Positions 32,737-45,490 of a DNA stretch of 64,000 nucleotides are shown piece by piece; positions within the stretch are counted from its first letter, which is position 1, and the number at the start of each line of letters is the position of its first letter. Source of the DNA: Craterostigma plantagineum (taxonomy: Eukaryota; Streptophyta; Magnoliopsida; Lamiales; Linderniaceae). The position numbers and the translations under genes were made by a program. The DNA is taken from NCBI GenBank assembly GCA_027422505.1, contig JAPQWV010000665.1:186001-250000 (forward strand). Reading direction: 5' to 3'. Below the pieces are notes generated by a model. The model saw only the letters and a list, made by a program, of their open reading frames with translations, ran no database searches and was not told where the DNA came from.

Positions 32737-33980
32737 TGATGATCAACACTCTTTCCAAGAAAGGTTTCGTAACACTCGACAAAAATATCGAAAGTGTCAC
32801 TACCACAACTAGGGTCGAGTAAACCGCCAAGCCGTGAACAATTGGGATATTTTCCAAATACTTCTCAAGTTTTATTCCATGTTCTCAATGAAATGGATCA
32901 ATTGCTAAAAGCAACGGAATAAATAACGACGATGTTGGATAATGGACGCGGGGAAATTTTTCTGTTGCTTCCTTGAATACCGAAAGTAGTGAAACACACA
33001 AACCGCAAATGTCTCAATCATCGTCTAGTAAGATAAATGATGTATCGAAGTGAGACCAACCGTGTTGTTGTTCAAAAAAAGGGTGACCAAATCCTTATAG
33101 TGCATAAACTGGCACCAGTAAGGGAAACATCCTATACCTATGACCATTTGTCTCGACCATTTGTTTCACGAACGTCCGACTCGTCGTGTCCATAATTGTT
33201 TCCCAATGAATTTGAATTTTTCTATTACATGACCTAATATTGCGTTGAATACGCATTTGACACATAAATTAATTACATGACATGCTCACATAACATGAAG
33301 TAATCGACCGTTAAAGGGCAAACTAAGATGGGAATGAAGGATTATCATAGCTCTATTATTAGTGCTCGCATGGTCCAACGTGGAGTGATAATCTTGTCTT
33401 GAATCCATATTTTTTCACACAAACATCGCAATAGTCCTGAATGTTGCGAGTCGAGGGTATCTAGCGAAAGAATTCTCTTTTGCATCGTCTACGTCTCATC
33501 GATCCAATGGCATGTCACCACTAAATAAGATTGAGACGTCACGTTTGTCCAAATATCAGTAGTTAAACTCACCCTACATGATATGCTGGATAAATGTACA
33601 ACTAAGTCCAATCTACATTCTTTGGAGGTTTCTAACACATAGTTCCTAGTTGTATTACGACCTACTTGATGGAATCCTGGTTGCATCGCACTAGTAGAGT
33701 TGAAAAGCCCTTTATTTCCCCCATATTAAATAGTTCTTCACAAACGACCACAAACTTAACTAGCGTCATCTTCGAAATTTCCCTAGTGATAACGTAACTC
33801 CTATAAGTATGCACTTCTATTTGTTGTTGTGTATGCTCACTACCTATAGATTCTAGCGTAACCGAATCAAATTTGTGAAAATCGGTTAAATGTTTCTTCA
33901 TTGATCCCGTACCACCGGCATTACCACCAGTTAAAAAAATGCATTCTCTTGTCCTACATTAACAATAGCAGTCAATGGAT
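32737..33980 (-). pseudogene. hAT transposase, N-terminal half
   Basis: On the minus strand the relic starts with a BED-type zinc-finger end (GGTGSMKKHLTDFHKFDS, about 33945-33880). A frameshift follows. The first catalytic-Asp block reads VSLTTDIWTNVTSQSYLVVT, followed by CHWIDET (33560-33490). A stop follows, and then frameshifted text with IEDKIITLTLDHASTNN-like residues toward 33350. Decay is heavy past 33300. The gene continues beyond the copia insertion at 18647-18106. Together the two pieces give the usual hAT order: BED finger, RNase H-like catalytic core, dimerisation domain. Confidence 0.85.
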
Positions 33981-34039
33981 GCAATCTGATAACAAATCAC
34001 ATATTGACTAAGTCTAGACATATGAAACAAACCTGCACC

Positions 34040-36046
34040 GTAGGCAAAGCTACAAGACCACTCTCATTAGAGACCACTGATGTTGTCCCAATTAATCATT
34101 AGCAGGCTGTGATATGTCCTATTCAACATTAGATCCATCTGAAACAGAAACTGCAACATTAATCTTCAAGTAATAAAAACAATAAAATTGCAATATTTGA
34201 ACAGAAATAACTATTTACCTCGTACAGATTCTGGGAAATCTTCAAGATGTTCAGATTCTTTGCATGTTCTTAAGTTATGACCAATTTGGCCACATTTGCT
34301 GCATATCACAGTCACTTGCCTTCTCTTAGCTCTTAGAGTCATTACAGCCTTTCCTTTCCTCCCTTTCATCACAGCCTCATAACTTTCTGCTCTTCTTGCC
34401 TTAGTTGGTCTACCTGGTCTTCTTCCAAAGTTAGGGGCAGTGGAGGTAGAAAAGGTGTTTCTTCCCATAACATAGTGCCACTGATCCCCATAATTGCAGG
34501 TCCATAAACCTTCTTATAAGTTCTTAATGAATAACACTCATCCACATATAGCTCTGGATCTTGATGCTGATCATATATTGCACACAATGCATGCTTGCAA
34601 GGTATCCCAGTCAAATCCACTTCCTACAAGTACATACATGTCTTGACAAATCAACCACATATTGGCCACCATCAATCTCATTGACTTGATAGTGCAAATC
34701 ATTTGATTTTAGAGGAATGCAATATGGCAACTTCGCAGCATGTTTTTTCAGATTTTTTTTTATCCTTGGGCATATCCCATTGTCATCCCATTTTTGTTTG
34801 CTATGTCCCTCTTCACCAAAAAATCTATAATCAACTCCAGCATAGTTAGGATAGGCTTTTCCCTGGCCCTAAGAGCATGCTGTTGAATGTCTCAGAGTAA
34901 TTATCAACAGCAAGTGGCTTCTACACCATTGCTCGGGAGGCTTATCTTTAAACCAATCAACAGCTTCTTGTTTTAAGTTGGCAAACTCTCTAATTCTAGC
35001 TTTCCATTCACCAACTGTAGAAGCTTTATCAACATTCCACATCTTACATTTGTATTCCAATCCCCTAAACCCTGCATTCTTGAAGTTGTTATCGAAATGC
35101 CTTACACAAAATATGTGTTCTGCAAGTGGTAAGACACTTTGAACCGCTTGTATGAGTCATTCTTTAAGGATAAGCAGAAACCATTGCCATGTTTCAAAAC
35201 ACTCATTCTCCACCATTGAATAACAAATAGCGTATAAGTTGTTAGGATCAACTCCTACCGCAACAAGCAAATACCACTATTTGGTCTCTTCAAATGACAC
35301 CCATCTATACCAATACACCTCCTACATCCAGCTAGAAAACCATCTTTCAATGCTTTAAAACAGACAAAACCTGTCAAACCTGTTTTTCCCTCCTATCTCA
35401 TATGTCCCCAACACAACTGTAGATCCAACGTGTTCTTATCTCCTCAGCATAATCCCATAATTTGGCATATTGATCTGCGTGTTCTCCTTGAAGTATTCTC
35501 AATGCCATTCTCTTACCTCTAGCATCTTGTTCTTTAGAGATCTCCACTCGCAAATCAGTACTCACATCAGTTCTTAATCCTGTAGCACTCCTCTTAGGAT
35601 CTGATTTAAAAGTAGCCAGGTATCTACCAACAAGCCATGAAGATTTCAGATTCTTGACTTCATATGAAGTTGGGCAGTCTTGCTTAGGGTTGTAATTCAT
35701 AATCTGCCAAGTACATTCTTGACCCCTCTTAAGTACACGCACTCTCCATTTACATCCCTCAGTCTTGCACTTGGCATACATTCTTCGAGTGTCATTCTTT
35801 GAGATCAAAACAATCCTCTTATTTTTTATTGCATGAGAATAAAAATCCGTTCTGAACTCAGCCTTTGTGCTGAATATCATCCCCAATTGTGGATCATAGA
35901 TGGTACATGGATTGAACACAGGGACATTACACTCTTCCCCATCATCATCAGACAACTTGTGATCATGCAATTCTCAGTCACTTCCCATCACATCATCTTC
36001 TAATTCACTTTTCATCTCATCTTCATCTAACTCATCTCTCCTCACA
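34040..36046 (-). pseudogene. MuDR-type (MULE) transposase
   Basis: In minus-strand order. An acidic start leads into the Mu DNA-binding domain at 35970-35398 (FSTKAEFRTDFYSHAIKNKR, AKCKTEGCKWRVRVL, TWQIMNYNP, SSWLVGRYLA). The catalytic region has CIGIDGCHLK (first Asp), VENECFETWQWFL and AEHIFCVRHF, with stops and shifts between 35397 and 34870. A SWIM-type segment, LTGIPCKHALCAIYDQHQDP, lies at about 34615-34560. The C-terminal Cys-x2-Cys-x4-His-x4-Cys knuckle (CSKCGQIGHNLRTC) is intact at 34311-34270. A splice donor (GAGGTAAATAG, plus 34209-34219) suggests a final intron running to about 34150. Terminal inverted repeats were not identified. Confidence 0.9.
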
Positions 36047-36357
36047 TCAGCATCTTCTATAAAACAGAAGATCCCAACGTTCCAGGGCAAGAGTGTTCCA
36101 CAAGCGTATTTCGAATGGGAGACAAAGACCCACCCAATTCATCTTTAGCTGCCATAAATATACGGATTGAGAAAGGTAACCTTTTGCGGCTGAATTTACT
36201 GAGTATGCAGTTGTTTGTCGGGACCAATTGTCGACGACGAGGAGGCGAGCTGGTGAGCGTTCAGTCGAGACATGGGTGGAAAAGAATGCTATCATGCGTA
36301 AAAGGTATATGCCGCCTCACTACTATTGAGAGTTATACCAGAAACTCCAAAGGTTAC
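36047..36357. other. Short spacer between the MULE relic and copia element 2
   Basis: No recognisable gene. Small frames on both strands have no domains. Confidence 0.5.
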
Positions 36358-36658
36358 TGTCATTCCAGATTATCCAAGAACACTTTGATAAAGATTAAAA
36401 CCTTCATTGAATACTTGAATAGTGTTTGGAGGCTTTAGAGAGTTTGCGTAGGTGAAGTAATTTAGCAAATGAAACCTTCAATTTGAATGCTGCTAGGGTT
36501 TACGGTTTAATACCTTGGAAAGGTATTAAGCCCATTGGGCCCTAACAACGCATTACAACTACAACCCAAATATGTAACAATAAAACACATTAAATACAAT
36601 ATAGAGAAATAACTGACTTTGTCTAAATATTTTGGACACTTCTAAAATATTCCTAACA
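36358..36658 (-). repeat. 3' LTR of copia element 2 (outer end inferred)
   Basis: On the minus strand TGTTAGGAATATTTTAGAAG starts at 36658, right after the polypurine tract. With no partner LTR the outer end is uncertain. I place it at 36358 because the strand then reads GGAATGACA, giving a TG...CA element of 301 bp, close to the 313 bp of element 1. Confidence 0.65.
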
Positions 36659-36660
36659 TT

Positions 36661-36670
36661 CTCCCCCTAA
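36661..36670 (-). other. Polypurine tract of copia element 2
   Basis: The minus strand reads TTAGGGGGAG, then AA, then the LTR start TGTTAGG. Confidence 0.9.
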
Positions 36671-36705
36671 GTGTCCAATTACAAGTAAGCATATTCTCTA
36701 AGTCT

Positions 36706-39700
36706 TCATTTCTTCTTCTTTTTCTTCGAGCGAGGAGGAGGTGGAGGTTCCCTATGAGCTAAGTATGTCTTCCTGAATCCTAGGGCGCGCTCGAACTGTC
36801 TAATGTCGTTTCTGAGAAAAATTCGATCTAGGATAGCTTGGATGAATTTATCCAAAACAGATTGTTCTGGTTGTTCTTCCTTCAATGATTGTTTCGTCAG
36901 GAATCGATTCCTATCCTGAGTTGTTTTAGAATTATTTGCATTGTTCCATCAGAGAACTTGGCAGCTTCTGATAATAAGAATGCCTGCATCTAATTTTTCG
37001 TTCGTTGTAGGTATGTGATCGCAGGTTGTGGTTCAATGAAAATGTAACCTACGCCGAATTGATCAAGATTCTTGTACCTATTATCAGGTTGTGTCAAGTT
37101 GACTTTGCTCATATTACTTTCCAAGGACATTTGAAAGTCATGTGAAGCGTAGAACTTGATCTGCCTCAGCATGCATTCTTTGATAGCTCTATATCCTTCT
37201 TGTTTTTCGCGAGTGTCGAGGATGAATTTGTTGCGATTAAAGTTGTAAAGCTTGTTCAGTTCGCCCAATGGAAAGAAAGGAAGATCAACTTCTGTAAACC
37301 TATCGACAGACTTGTCGTACCTTAAGATCACATAGACAGGGCCTATATATCTTCCCATCCCGCACTCGACATTTTGAATGTTACAGATGGCCTTTTGAGC
37401 TCTGAGATGCTTCTTGTATTGCTCTGTAGTCATTCCACTTCTTCCTGAGCTTTCCCAGAACACGATCTGATGTCGAAGACCCTTGGGCATTCCTCTTAAG
37501 TGCTCAAGACCTCGAAGATTTAGCTCGTTGATCCCCTTTATTTCTTCCTCCTTCCGCCAGATCCTTGGATAATAGTCTTCAAGGAAAGGTGCCTTGATCT
37601 TTGCATTTCTCCAACGAGTTTCTATGAACTCGTAACCCTGCGTCAGTCTCTCGGGCACTTGATGTCGAAGGAGGTGTGGAAGTTCTGGAAGGTCTACTTC
37701 AGGGTTTTTTTCTTGCTCCTCTTCTTCTCGCTCGATGAAACAGAAGTCTGACGCCGCCGCTTCCAAGAAACTTCTGATGCTTTCAATCCTCAGGCGGGAC
37801 TCTTTATCTATATATACTTGAGGATCTTTGGGACGAGGGTTTGTAGTTGTTTGGACTGATTGGGTAAAGATCCTCGAGGGAACATACTCGACTTCGCCAA
37901 GGGAAGATGTCTAGTTTGGCCTTGGCGTAGCTTGTCTGCCTCTGGAGGACCTTAGTGGTGGTGGTGGGTTGTATGATCGGGAAGAACAACCTCCACGAGT
38001 TTGAACTCCACATCCTCGTACACTTGCGCGGCTACCTGCTTCTGTGGTTCTGGGCCTCTTCTCCCCCTCAGGACGATCTTAGTCGTCAGGATCGTCATGA
38101 CGATGCTTCTGGCTGGGGCCTCCTTGGCGACAGGTATCCTATGGAGGAATGACTCCACCTGCGAGCAGCGCCCGGTAGAGTTCTTCTTCTTTGTTGTGCA
38201 CTTAGTGTCAAGTTCTAGAAGATGAGCAATACCGATGTCGCAAGCTCGATTAATGGCATGGTATACGGATCGTGTTGATTTGTTATTCGTGGTGGCAAAG
38301 AGAGGAAGTGAGGTTGTAACGACGGTTATTCCAGCAGGGGACATTTCCTTTGTCTGTGGAGGCTGTTTGGATGGCATCCCTAATGAGTCCTCGAACCAGT
38401 TAGGGTGACGTTTTCAATGAACTCAAATAGGCGATTTTCTAGGTAGGTCGTCGTCACACATGTAGGAGTTGTTCTGGTGCCACTAGGGTTAGACGTTAGC
38501 ACCCTGGCTGAGTCAGGACGGCCCTCATCAACAAAAGTCCGTGGGACTTCAGTTTCCTTGGGTCTTCCGACCTCTCCTTACAACACATCTTTATGAGATG
38601 GTGCTCGGGTCGTTAAGGCCTCATCGAGGAGATGGGCTTGTGTGGAGCTTTCACCGGGGCCATTTCCCGTTAGCACATGTACAGGACTAGGTCCTCTATG
38701 GTGGCTCTCGAATGATGTGTTGCTGAAGTCATCATCCGTGAGACTTCCGTCCTATCCTTGAAAGGCCTCAATTATGGGCGCTTTTATGAACGTTGAGGCA
38801 TGATTGTTAGGTTGAGGCTCGGTCTGTGTCGGGGAAGTAGTTATTTCTTTGGCTTTTTCAGACACAGGAGCCGAGCTGCTTGTGGCTTGGGTGGGGGGGT
38901 TCTGTGGATTTTGAGACACTTGTCTGTTGGGAGACAAGTGAATGGTCAGGTACGGGTTGAGCTTGTGCCGTTGGGTAAGGTTCGGTGTCTTCTATCCTAC
39001 GGGGTGACTCGGCCTTTCTGACTGGGGGGCTTGAAAAGTTGAGATATCAGGAACGACTATTTGCTGTTGTTCGATCTGCTCAGCTTGTTGTCGTTCCACG
39101 CTTGGTTGTTCAGGGATAGTTTGTTGTTGGGTCGGTTGGGGTTGTTGATGGGCTGTCGATGTTTCTGTGGTATCTCTCGTCTCTTCTATCTCTGTCTCAC
39201 TCTCACTAACCCCTGGGTTAGACTCGGGTGGGTTCTCCGAAGTCATGGGGTGGGGGACGTTGTATTTCTGATAGTAGGGCTAGCTGTGTGTGAATACATC
39301 TCATCGGTCTTCTCTTTCTGAAGAAATTTGAGTTTGGGCGAGGTGTAGTTTTCTTCTTCTGGTCGTGGTGGTATCCCAAGTGTTGTAGACATAAAGTGGT
39401 GAATCATTAGTGAGAACCACCGGGAATAGGGCATATTCAATGGCTTCTTGGACTTTGACTCGTTCGCTGTGTAACTTGTTCGTCTAGGTCTAACATGGAC
39501 AACTTGGCGTAGTCATAATTTTTCCTGAAGACGATCCCATGGAAGGTGCGAAGAATAGTGATATTGCAACTATCGTGGCCTGAGTGCTTTGGTGAGAAGC
39601 ACTTGTTGACTATCGCGAAGAGAGTTCGCCAGGGATACGGTATCATTGACTGCTCAAAGCGGGAGATGAACTCTATTGAAGTGTAGTATCCCATTTTCTT

Positions 39701-40013
39701 CACGTCACGATGAGGTCATCCTCAGATGCTTCAGGTTCGTATTGAGGTTGATTTGGCAGCCAGAGGATGTTTTGCATTAATTTGGTGATGCTGACAGTCT
39801 CATTTGCAATTCGGGCCTCATAGTAGGCGGTGTTATCATGAGCAGTTTTGGTCGTCATTGTCCCCCAAAATTGTTCACTATAGATAGTAGGGACTTGAAT
39901 CGATGCTGAAAAGGCATATCCAAGGTTTTGGTTTCTCAAATGGATGGAATGATCTCGTCCTGGCATTTGAAGGTGCTCAGGTCAAGTTGATAGTTATTGT
40001 CGCTCATCACCAT
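36706..40013 (-). pseudogene. ORF3 of copia element 2 (unknown function), broken
   Basis: Starts near the minus-strand ATG at 40013. Early blocks (39966-39437) include YAFSASIQVPTIYSEQFWGT, then PYPWRTLFAIVNKCFSPKHS, then TFHGIVFRKNYDYAKL, matching the N-terminal module of element 1 ORF3. A Gln/Pro/Thr-rich linker spans about 39250-37950. The C-terminal module (37766-36990, 258 codons) has YYPRIWRKEEEIKGINELNL, RYIGPVYVILRYDKSVDRFT and SHDFQMSLESNMSKVNLTQP. After a frameshift there is AAKFSDGTMQIIL and a tail ending RSKKKKKK at the stop at 36706. The order of modules and the basic tail equal those of element 1. The product is not identified. Confidence 0.75.
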
Positions 40014-40199
40014 CAACTTTGAGGTTGAGTAAACAAGATGAGATGGTGTCATCATTTTTTTTAACACCAAAAATTCCTGTTGAAACTGCACCACGAAATA
40101 GAAAAAGATTTAGAGATAATTTGATAAGTAGTGCAAATATGAAGAGTGTGGGCTCGGTCTAGGAAATGTTCAAGCCCAAATGAGTGTAGAAAAGTCTTC

Positions 40200-41430
40200 A
40201 AAAGTCTGCTAAGTATGGTTCGCGAATCTGTGTAAAAAGACATTTAAAAATTTCTATGTAAGGTTCGCGAATCAGTTTGAAAATTGTGTTTACTCAGTTC
40301 GCAAATTGACTTTAGTCAATTTGAAATTGGGAATTTTCCCAATTCGCGAATTTGGTTTTAAAGGACATCGAGAACTTCATATAGCGAACTCAAAGCTTCA
40401 CGGGTTTGAGAGTTCGCAGATTGACTAAGAACTTTCAAAAATTTGCCAAGTGTGGATTGCGAATTAGTCTAAATCAGAGATGAAACTATAAAGCATTATC
40501 AGTTCGCGAATTTCAATTCGTTGAATTCGCGGAGTGACTAAAGTCAACAAAAATTGGAAATCATTAGTTCGCGAATTTCAACTGTCAAACGCTGAGATTG
40601 GCGAACTTAGAATTCGCAAAGCTGAGAAGTCAAAGAAGTCAAATTTCGTGAAAAACATAGCGAATGGAATTCGCGAATTGACTAAGTCAGTGACAGATAG
40701 GACTCGCGAAACAAGTTTTGAGCTCGCAAATTGTAACTTGAAAGATCAAAAAGTAATTTTCTTTAAACTTATCGCAAATCCTAATTTCTTTTCCTGCAAA
40801 ACGCCATTAAAACACACAATCAAACTCCAGGGTTAACGACGAGGACAAACTTTCAAGAATAACTCTAAGCTCGAACACCCTATCAGACTAATTTCTCAAA
40901 GACAAACGCGAATGGCCATGTACCCCGAAAAAATCGAACTCTGCAGAAATCGAAGTAAAAGCGCTGATAAAGGGTTAGAGGCTATGTTTCTGACCACTAC
41001 GAGATTAGCGCGTGTGTGAGTGAGTTTTAGAGTGGACAAACACAGCAAAGCAATGAGAACGAAGAATCTGACGAGGTTTGATAAGTTCGATTTGTTTTGC
41101 AATAGAGAGAGCTTGAAGAGTTGAGAGTTCGTGAAATTGGAATTGGGAATTCACTAATTAGGTTAAGTAAGTTTCGCGGGCCGAAAGGATGAAAATTAGG
41201 TTGAATTTGGGCTGCGAAAATTTTTAGAGGAAGGCCCACAGAGGATTAGCGAATTTAAAAAAAAATTAAAGTGTAGTTCGCGAATTGGAGACTATTATCG
41301 AGAACTAGGTATTGAAGATTTGACTAGTCAACTTTTGAGAGGATTCACGAACTGATATAAGAGTGACTTCGCAAAGTTGAGTTCGCGAATCAGAAGTTTT
41401 AACGAGAGTGTTTCGCGATTTACCACAATA
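40200..41430 (-). repeat. Word array between pol and ORF3 (element 2), TTCGCGAA type
   Basis: Dense irregular repetition of TTCGCGAA(T) and decayed forms (TTCGCAAA, TTCGCAGA). The perfect word is self-complementary. The array occupies the same position as the CGAAACT array of element 1 but uses a different word. The same word fills the leader at 48350-49020. Confidence 0.9.
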
Positions 41431-41779
41431 TCAAGATTGACAACTAACTTATCTTACATTCTCACATTTTCAGCACTTTCGCGCAGACAAATGAACTGGA
41501 TGCAGCAAGACCAAGAAAATGAGACTGAAGAACATGCAGAGTTAAGGCGTAATTTTGAAGCAATTTGGATATGCTGGTGTTTGAGCTTTTCCTTCTATTA
41601 TGTTTATTCGTCGCTTTCCTAGTTGTTCTGTATTGTGTCCTCACAGGGCGTACAAGCTTTCGAGATTGTTTTGTTTTATGTTGTTTGTGTTATTCGCATG
41701 TGGGATGTTTTGAGAGTGTTCTTCGCTTTTTGAGAAGTTTATGAATCGCTGAAGGTTTAATTTGTGAAATACATCTACT

Positions 41780-41905
41780 TCCCCCCAATATTTTGGATTC
41801 CAGAATTAAACTCCCCCCAAATAAAATGCCTATCGAGAATCTGAAAATTTGTTAATTCACTTACTCCCACTCGATGCATGGATATAGCATTTCTCCCCCT
41901 CGATG
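41780..41905 (-). other. Three polypurine-like G-tracts after RNase H (element 2)
   Basis: The minus strand carries GAGGGGGAGAAATG, TTTGGGGGGAGTTTAA and ATTGGGGGGAAGTAG within about 125 bp. Position and number match the tracts in element 1. Confidence 0.8.
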
Positions 41906-42122
41906 TAGGGCCTTCAGCATTGGCGCTACATAGACTTATGTGAACCGAAGAAAAATTTATTTGTGAGATAAACTAAAACCTAAAGGATAAACAAAATTCA
42001 AACTAACTAAGAAACACGCACAGAATAGTAACAAATCAAAGCAGAGCAGGTAGACAAGTAGTGAATCGTAGGGAGGCATAACCGAAATTAGAAATTGAGA
42101 TTCAACGTTCCCAGCTTTGCAA

Positions 42123-43600
42123 CTAAGAATTGGAATCATTTTCATCCAACGCTTTTGTAAACAAGTCGGCTAGTTGCGTCTCTGTATTGACAAAACACAT
42201 TTCTATTATGCCTCTTTCTACTTGGTCCTTTATGAAGTGATATCTTAGGTCTATGTGCTTAGTGCGTGAATGGTGAACAAGATTGCACGTAATTGCTATG
42301 GCACTTTTGGAATCACAATAAATAGGAATTCTATTTAGACAAACCCGTAATCTTTTAGTTGGGTCCTTATCCACAAAATTTGTGAGCAACAACTTGCGGC
42401 AACGACATATTCTGCTTCTGCTGTGGAGTTTGACACACAATTTTGTTTCTTACAAGGCCAACATACGAGTTTATCTCCAAGAAATTGGATACTGCCCGAT
42501 GTGCTTTTCCTGTCCAATCTGCAGCCTGCGAAATCTGCATCAGAATACCTATTAGTTTCATACCAGAGTTCTTAGGATAGTAAAGACCGAGGTCTGGTGT
42601 GCCTTTTAGGTACTTTAAAATTCTCTTGACAGCGTGAAGATGTGATTCCTTGGGATTAGCTTGAAACCTTGCGAAAAGACATGTAGAGAATAGAATATCG
42701 GGTCGGCTGGCAGTGAGATAGAGCAAAGACCCAATAATTCCTCTATAGTGGGTAGCATCTACAGGTTCACCCAAGTGATCTGCGTCGATAGTGCACGAGG
42801 TCGACGTGGGAGTACTTGAGGATTTGCTCTTATCGATCCCATATTTTCTGAGAATGTCGTGGATGTACTTGAACTGATTGATAAATATCCCATCCTGAAG
42901 TTGCTTGATTTGCAGTCCAAGGAAGAAAGACATTTCTCCCATCGTACTCCTTTCAAACTGTGATTTCATCAAAGGCTGAATTCGACACAAAGTTTCGGGT
43001 TGGTAGAGCCAGAAATGATGTCATCCACATAGATCTGTACAAGCATGATATCTGAACCATCTTTCTTGATGAACTGTGTGGTATCAATTTTCCCTTTAGT
43101 GAAGCCTGAAATGATCAGGAAGTCGGATAAAACCTCGTACCAGGCCCTTGGAGCTTGCTTTAGTCCATATAATGCCTTGTCGAGTTTGTATACGAAGTCC
43201 GGATGTTCTATATTGAGAAATCCATCTGGTTGTGAGACATACACTTCTTCCTTTATAATCCCATTCAAGAAGGCAGGCTTGACATCCATTTGAGAGACAG
43301 TAAAGTTTTTGTGTGCTGCATAGGCTAGGAACAATCTGTTCGCTTCAATTCTTGCTACAGGGGCAAAATCTCATCATAGTCGATTCCTTCTTGAAGATTG
43401 TACCCCTTAGCTACAAGTCTGGCCTTGCTACGGATTACCACACCATCCTCGTTTTTCTTATTTATAAATAACCATTTTGTTCCGATGACTGTCTTGCCTT
43501 TTGGGCGAGGAACTAAGTTCCAGACCTAGAGACGTTCGAACCAATAGATTTCCTCTTGCATAGCCACTATCCAGTTTGGGTCACGTAGTGCATCGATTAC
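42123..43600 (-). pseudogene. copia reverse transcriptase and RNase H (element 2), broken
   Basis: RT text on the minus strand: [41 protein letters not shown], a shift, then [20 protein letters not shown] and [20 protein letters not shown]. The catalytic motif YVDD (43031-43020) is intact. The connection domain has ERSTMGEMSFFLGLQIK and RGIIGSLLYLTASRPDILFS. RNase H has [32 protein letters not shown] and [12 protein letters not shown] before the stop at 42123. It is interrupted by frameshifts near 43360, 42970 and 42450. Confidence 0.92.
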
Positions 43601-44128
43601 TCTTGTAGGCTCTGTTTGGCTCAAGAAACAAGTAAAATTATGTTAGTTTAACACTGAACCTCTAGTCTTTACTCCTGCAGTGGGATCTCCTATTATTTGA
43701 TCTGTAGGATGACATCGAATCCATCGTGAGGTAGTAATGTTTCATCCATTTCTGATCCCTCATTAAGTGGGTACTCAATATCAGAGGCAGTAGCATTACA
43801 AGCGCAAGCCGGTGAGTATTATGTCTGTGCTGCAGGGATCGAGTTATCAATGTCTGAGGGTGGGACTCTTTGTTCAGAAATGGGTTTTGATACACAATTT
43901 GATGGATTAGGACTGGATTCTATATTCGGAAAGGGATCATAGGATGTCCTGTTTTGGTTTGTGGAGAAGTTCATATGTTCAAAGAGTTGATCCAAATCAA
44001 TTTCCTGTTGAGCTTGTTGACTGAAACATGTTGGGTTGCAGTGTCTTGAGTCTTCAGCTGCATATTGTTGGTACTGCCCCAACTTTTCGGTGTCTGACCC
44101 GGGTTCTAAACCGTCATGCTCAGAAGCG

Positions 44129-45490
44129 TCACTCGAGGGGCTCTCCTAATTCCATACGTGAGTGAGCAGAACCTTTTGATGTTGGTTCGAGTCCTGAGCT
44201 GCTTTCTCCAGAATTAATTTCTAGACCCTCATCGAAAGTGACATTTGCACTTTCAATGATCATTCTCTTTTCACGAAGATATACCCTATACGCCTTAGAT
44301 TGTGCAGAGTTGCCCACAAAAATTCCTTCAGTGCCCTTTGGATCTAGCTTAGATATGACTTCTCGGTCCTTGACGACAAAGCATTTGCATCCAAAAATCC
44401 TCAAGTGGGATATGTTGGGTAATCTTTCATTTATTAGTCCATAAGGCATCTTTCCAAATCTTAGATGACTGTTTGTTCGATTCTGAGTATAGCAAGTAGT
44501 GTTCATTGCTTTGCCCAAAGAAAATGTGTAGTGACGATTGTATTAGCATTGTTCGGGCAGCTTCTACAAGCGTTCGATTCGCCTTTCTACGACTCTATTC
44601 TGTTGAGGCGTGTGGACAGCGGAGAATTGTTGAGTAATCCCTAGAGATTCGTAGAAGTCACTGAGCTGTTGATTCTTGAATTTCGTTCCATTGTCAGATC
44701 GGACTACTTTAACACTGCGTTGTAGCAAGTTCTGTGTTGTCCTGATAAGAATTCGAATGTATTCAACTGTCTCTTATTTTGTCCGTAAGAAGCGGACCCA
44801 AGTATAGCGTGAATAGTCATCTACAATAGCCATCATATGTCGCTTTCCACTGATGCTATCTGTTCGCATTTGGCCATATAGATCAATGTGTAATAGCTCT
44901 AGTGGATGTTGAGTTGATGATGTGTGTTTTGTAGGGCGAGATGCCCTTTCCATTTTTCCTTTCTCACAAGCCGGGCATATATGTTCCTTTTGGTACTTCA
45001 GTGGCGGAAGTTCAATAGTTAGTTTGCTGGTTGTCAGTTTGTTGAGAGTCTTGAAATTTAGATGAGAAAGTCGTTGGTGCCATAAGTTGTTCTGAACTGA
45101 TGTTGCTCGGGAGATCAGGCAGATATTTGTCTTCGGTCTGACGGTTCTAATGTCGATGGTGTACAAATTTGTTTGCGATTTCCAGTAAGAAGTTCGTCAC
45201 CATTGGCATTGCGCGTCCTCTTTTGAAACACAACTTGGAGTCCGATGTCACTGAACTGTCCTATAGATAAGAGGTTGTTTGTCAGCCCTTCAACATAAGA
45301 AACTTCCTTGATTGTGAGTCGATTGCATATAAGATCTCCATAACCAAGGATTCTGGCTCCATTGCTGTTTCTGAAGCGCGCCACTCCCCCCGGCCTATCA
45401 ACGTAGTTGTTCAATAGTCCTTTTCTTTCCGTTCATGTGTGTGGAGCAACCTGAGTCTAGATACCACACATGCGGGCCTGCAAGATCAAG
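44129..45490 (-). pseudogene. copia protease and integrase (element 2), broken
   Basis: Protease: HVWYLDSGCSTHMNG at about 45472-45430, with the Asp-Ser-Gly triad intact, then SYVEGLTNNLLSIGQ. Integrase: WHQRLSHLNF and CPACEKGK zinc-binding residues; LLHIDLYG with the first catalytic Asp; VDDYSRYTWVRFL; then, after a stop at 44774, RSDNGTKF with the second Asp and TPQQNRVVERR with the Glu (about 44700-44570). The C-terminal part has FGCKCFVVKDREVISKLDPK and GIFVGNSAQSKAYRVYLREK. Frames change at about 45410, 45150, 44774 and 44520. Confidence 0.9.
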
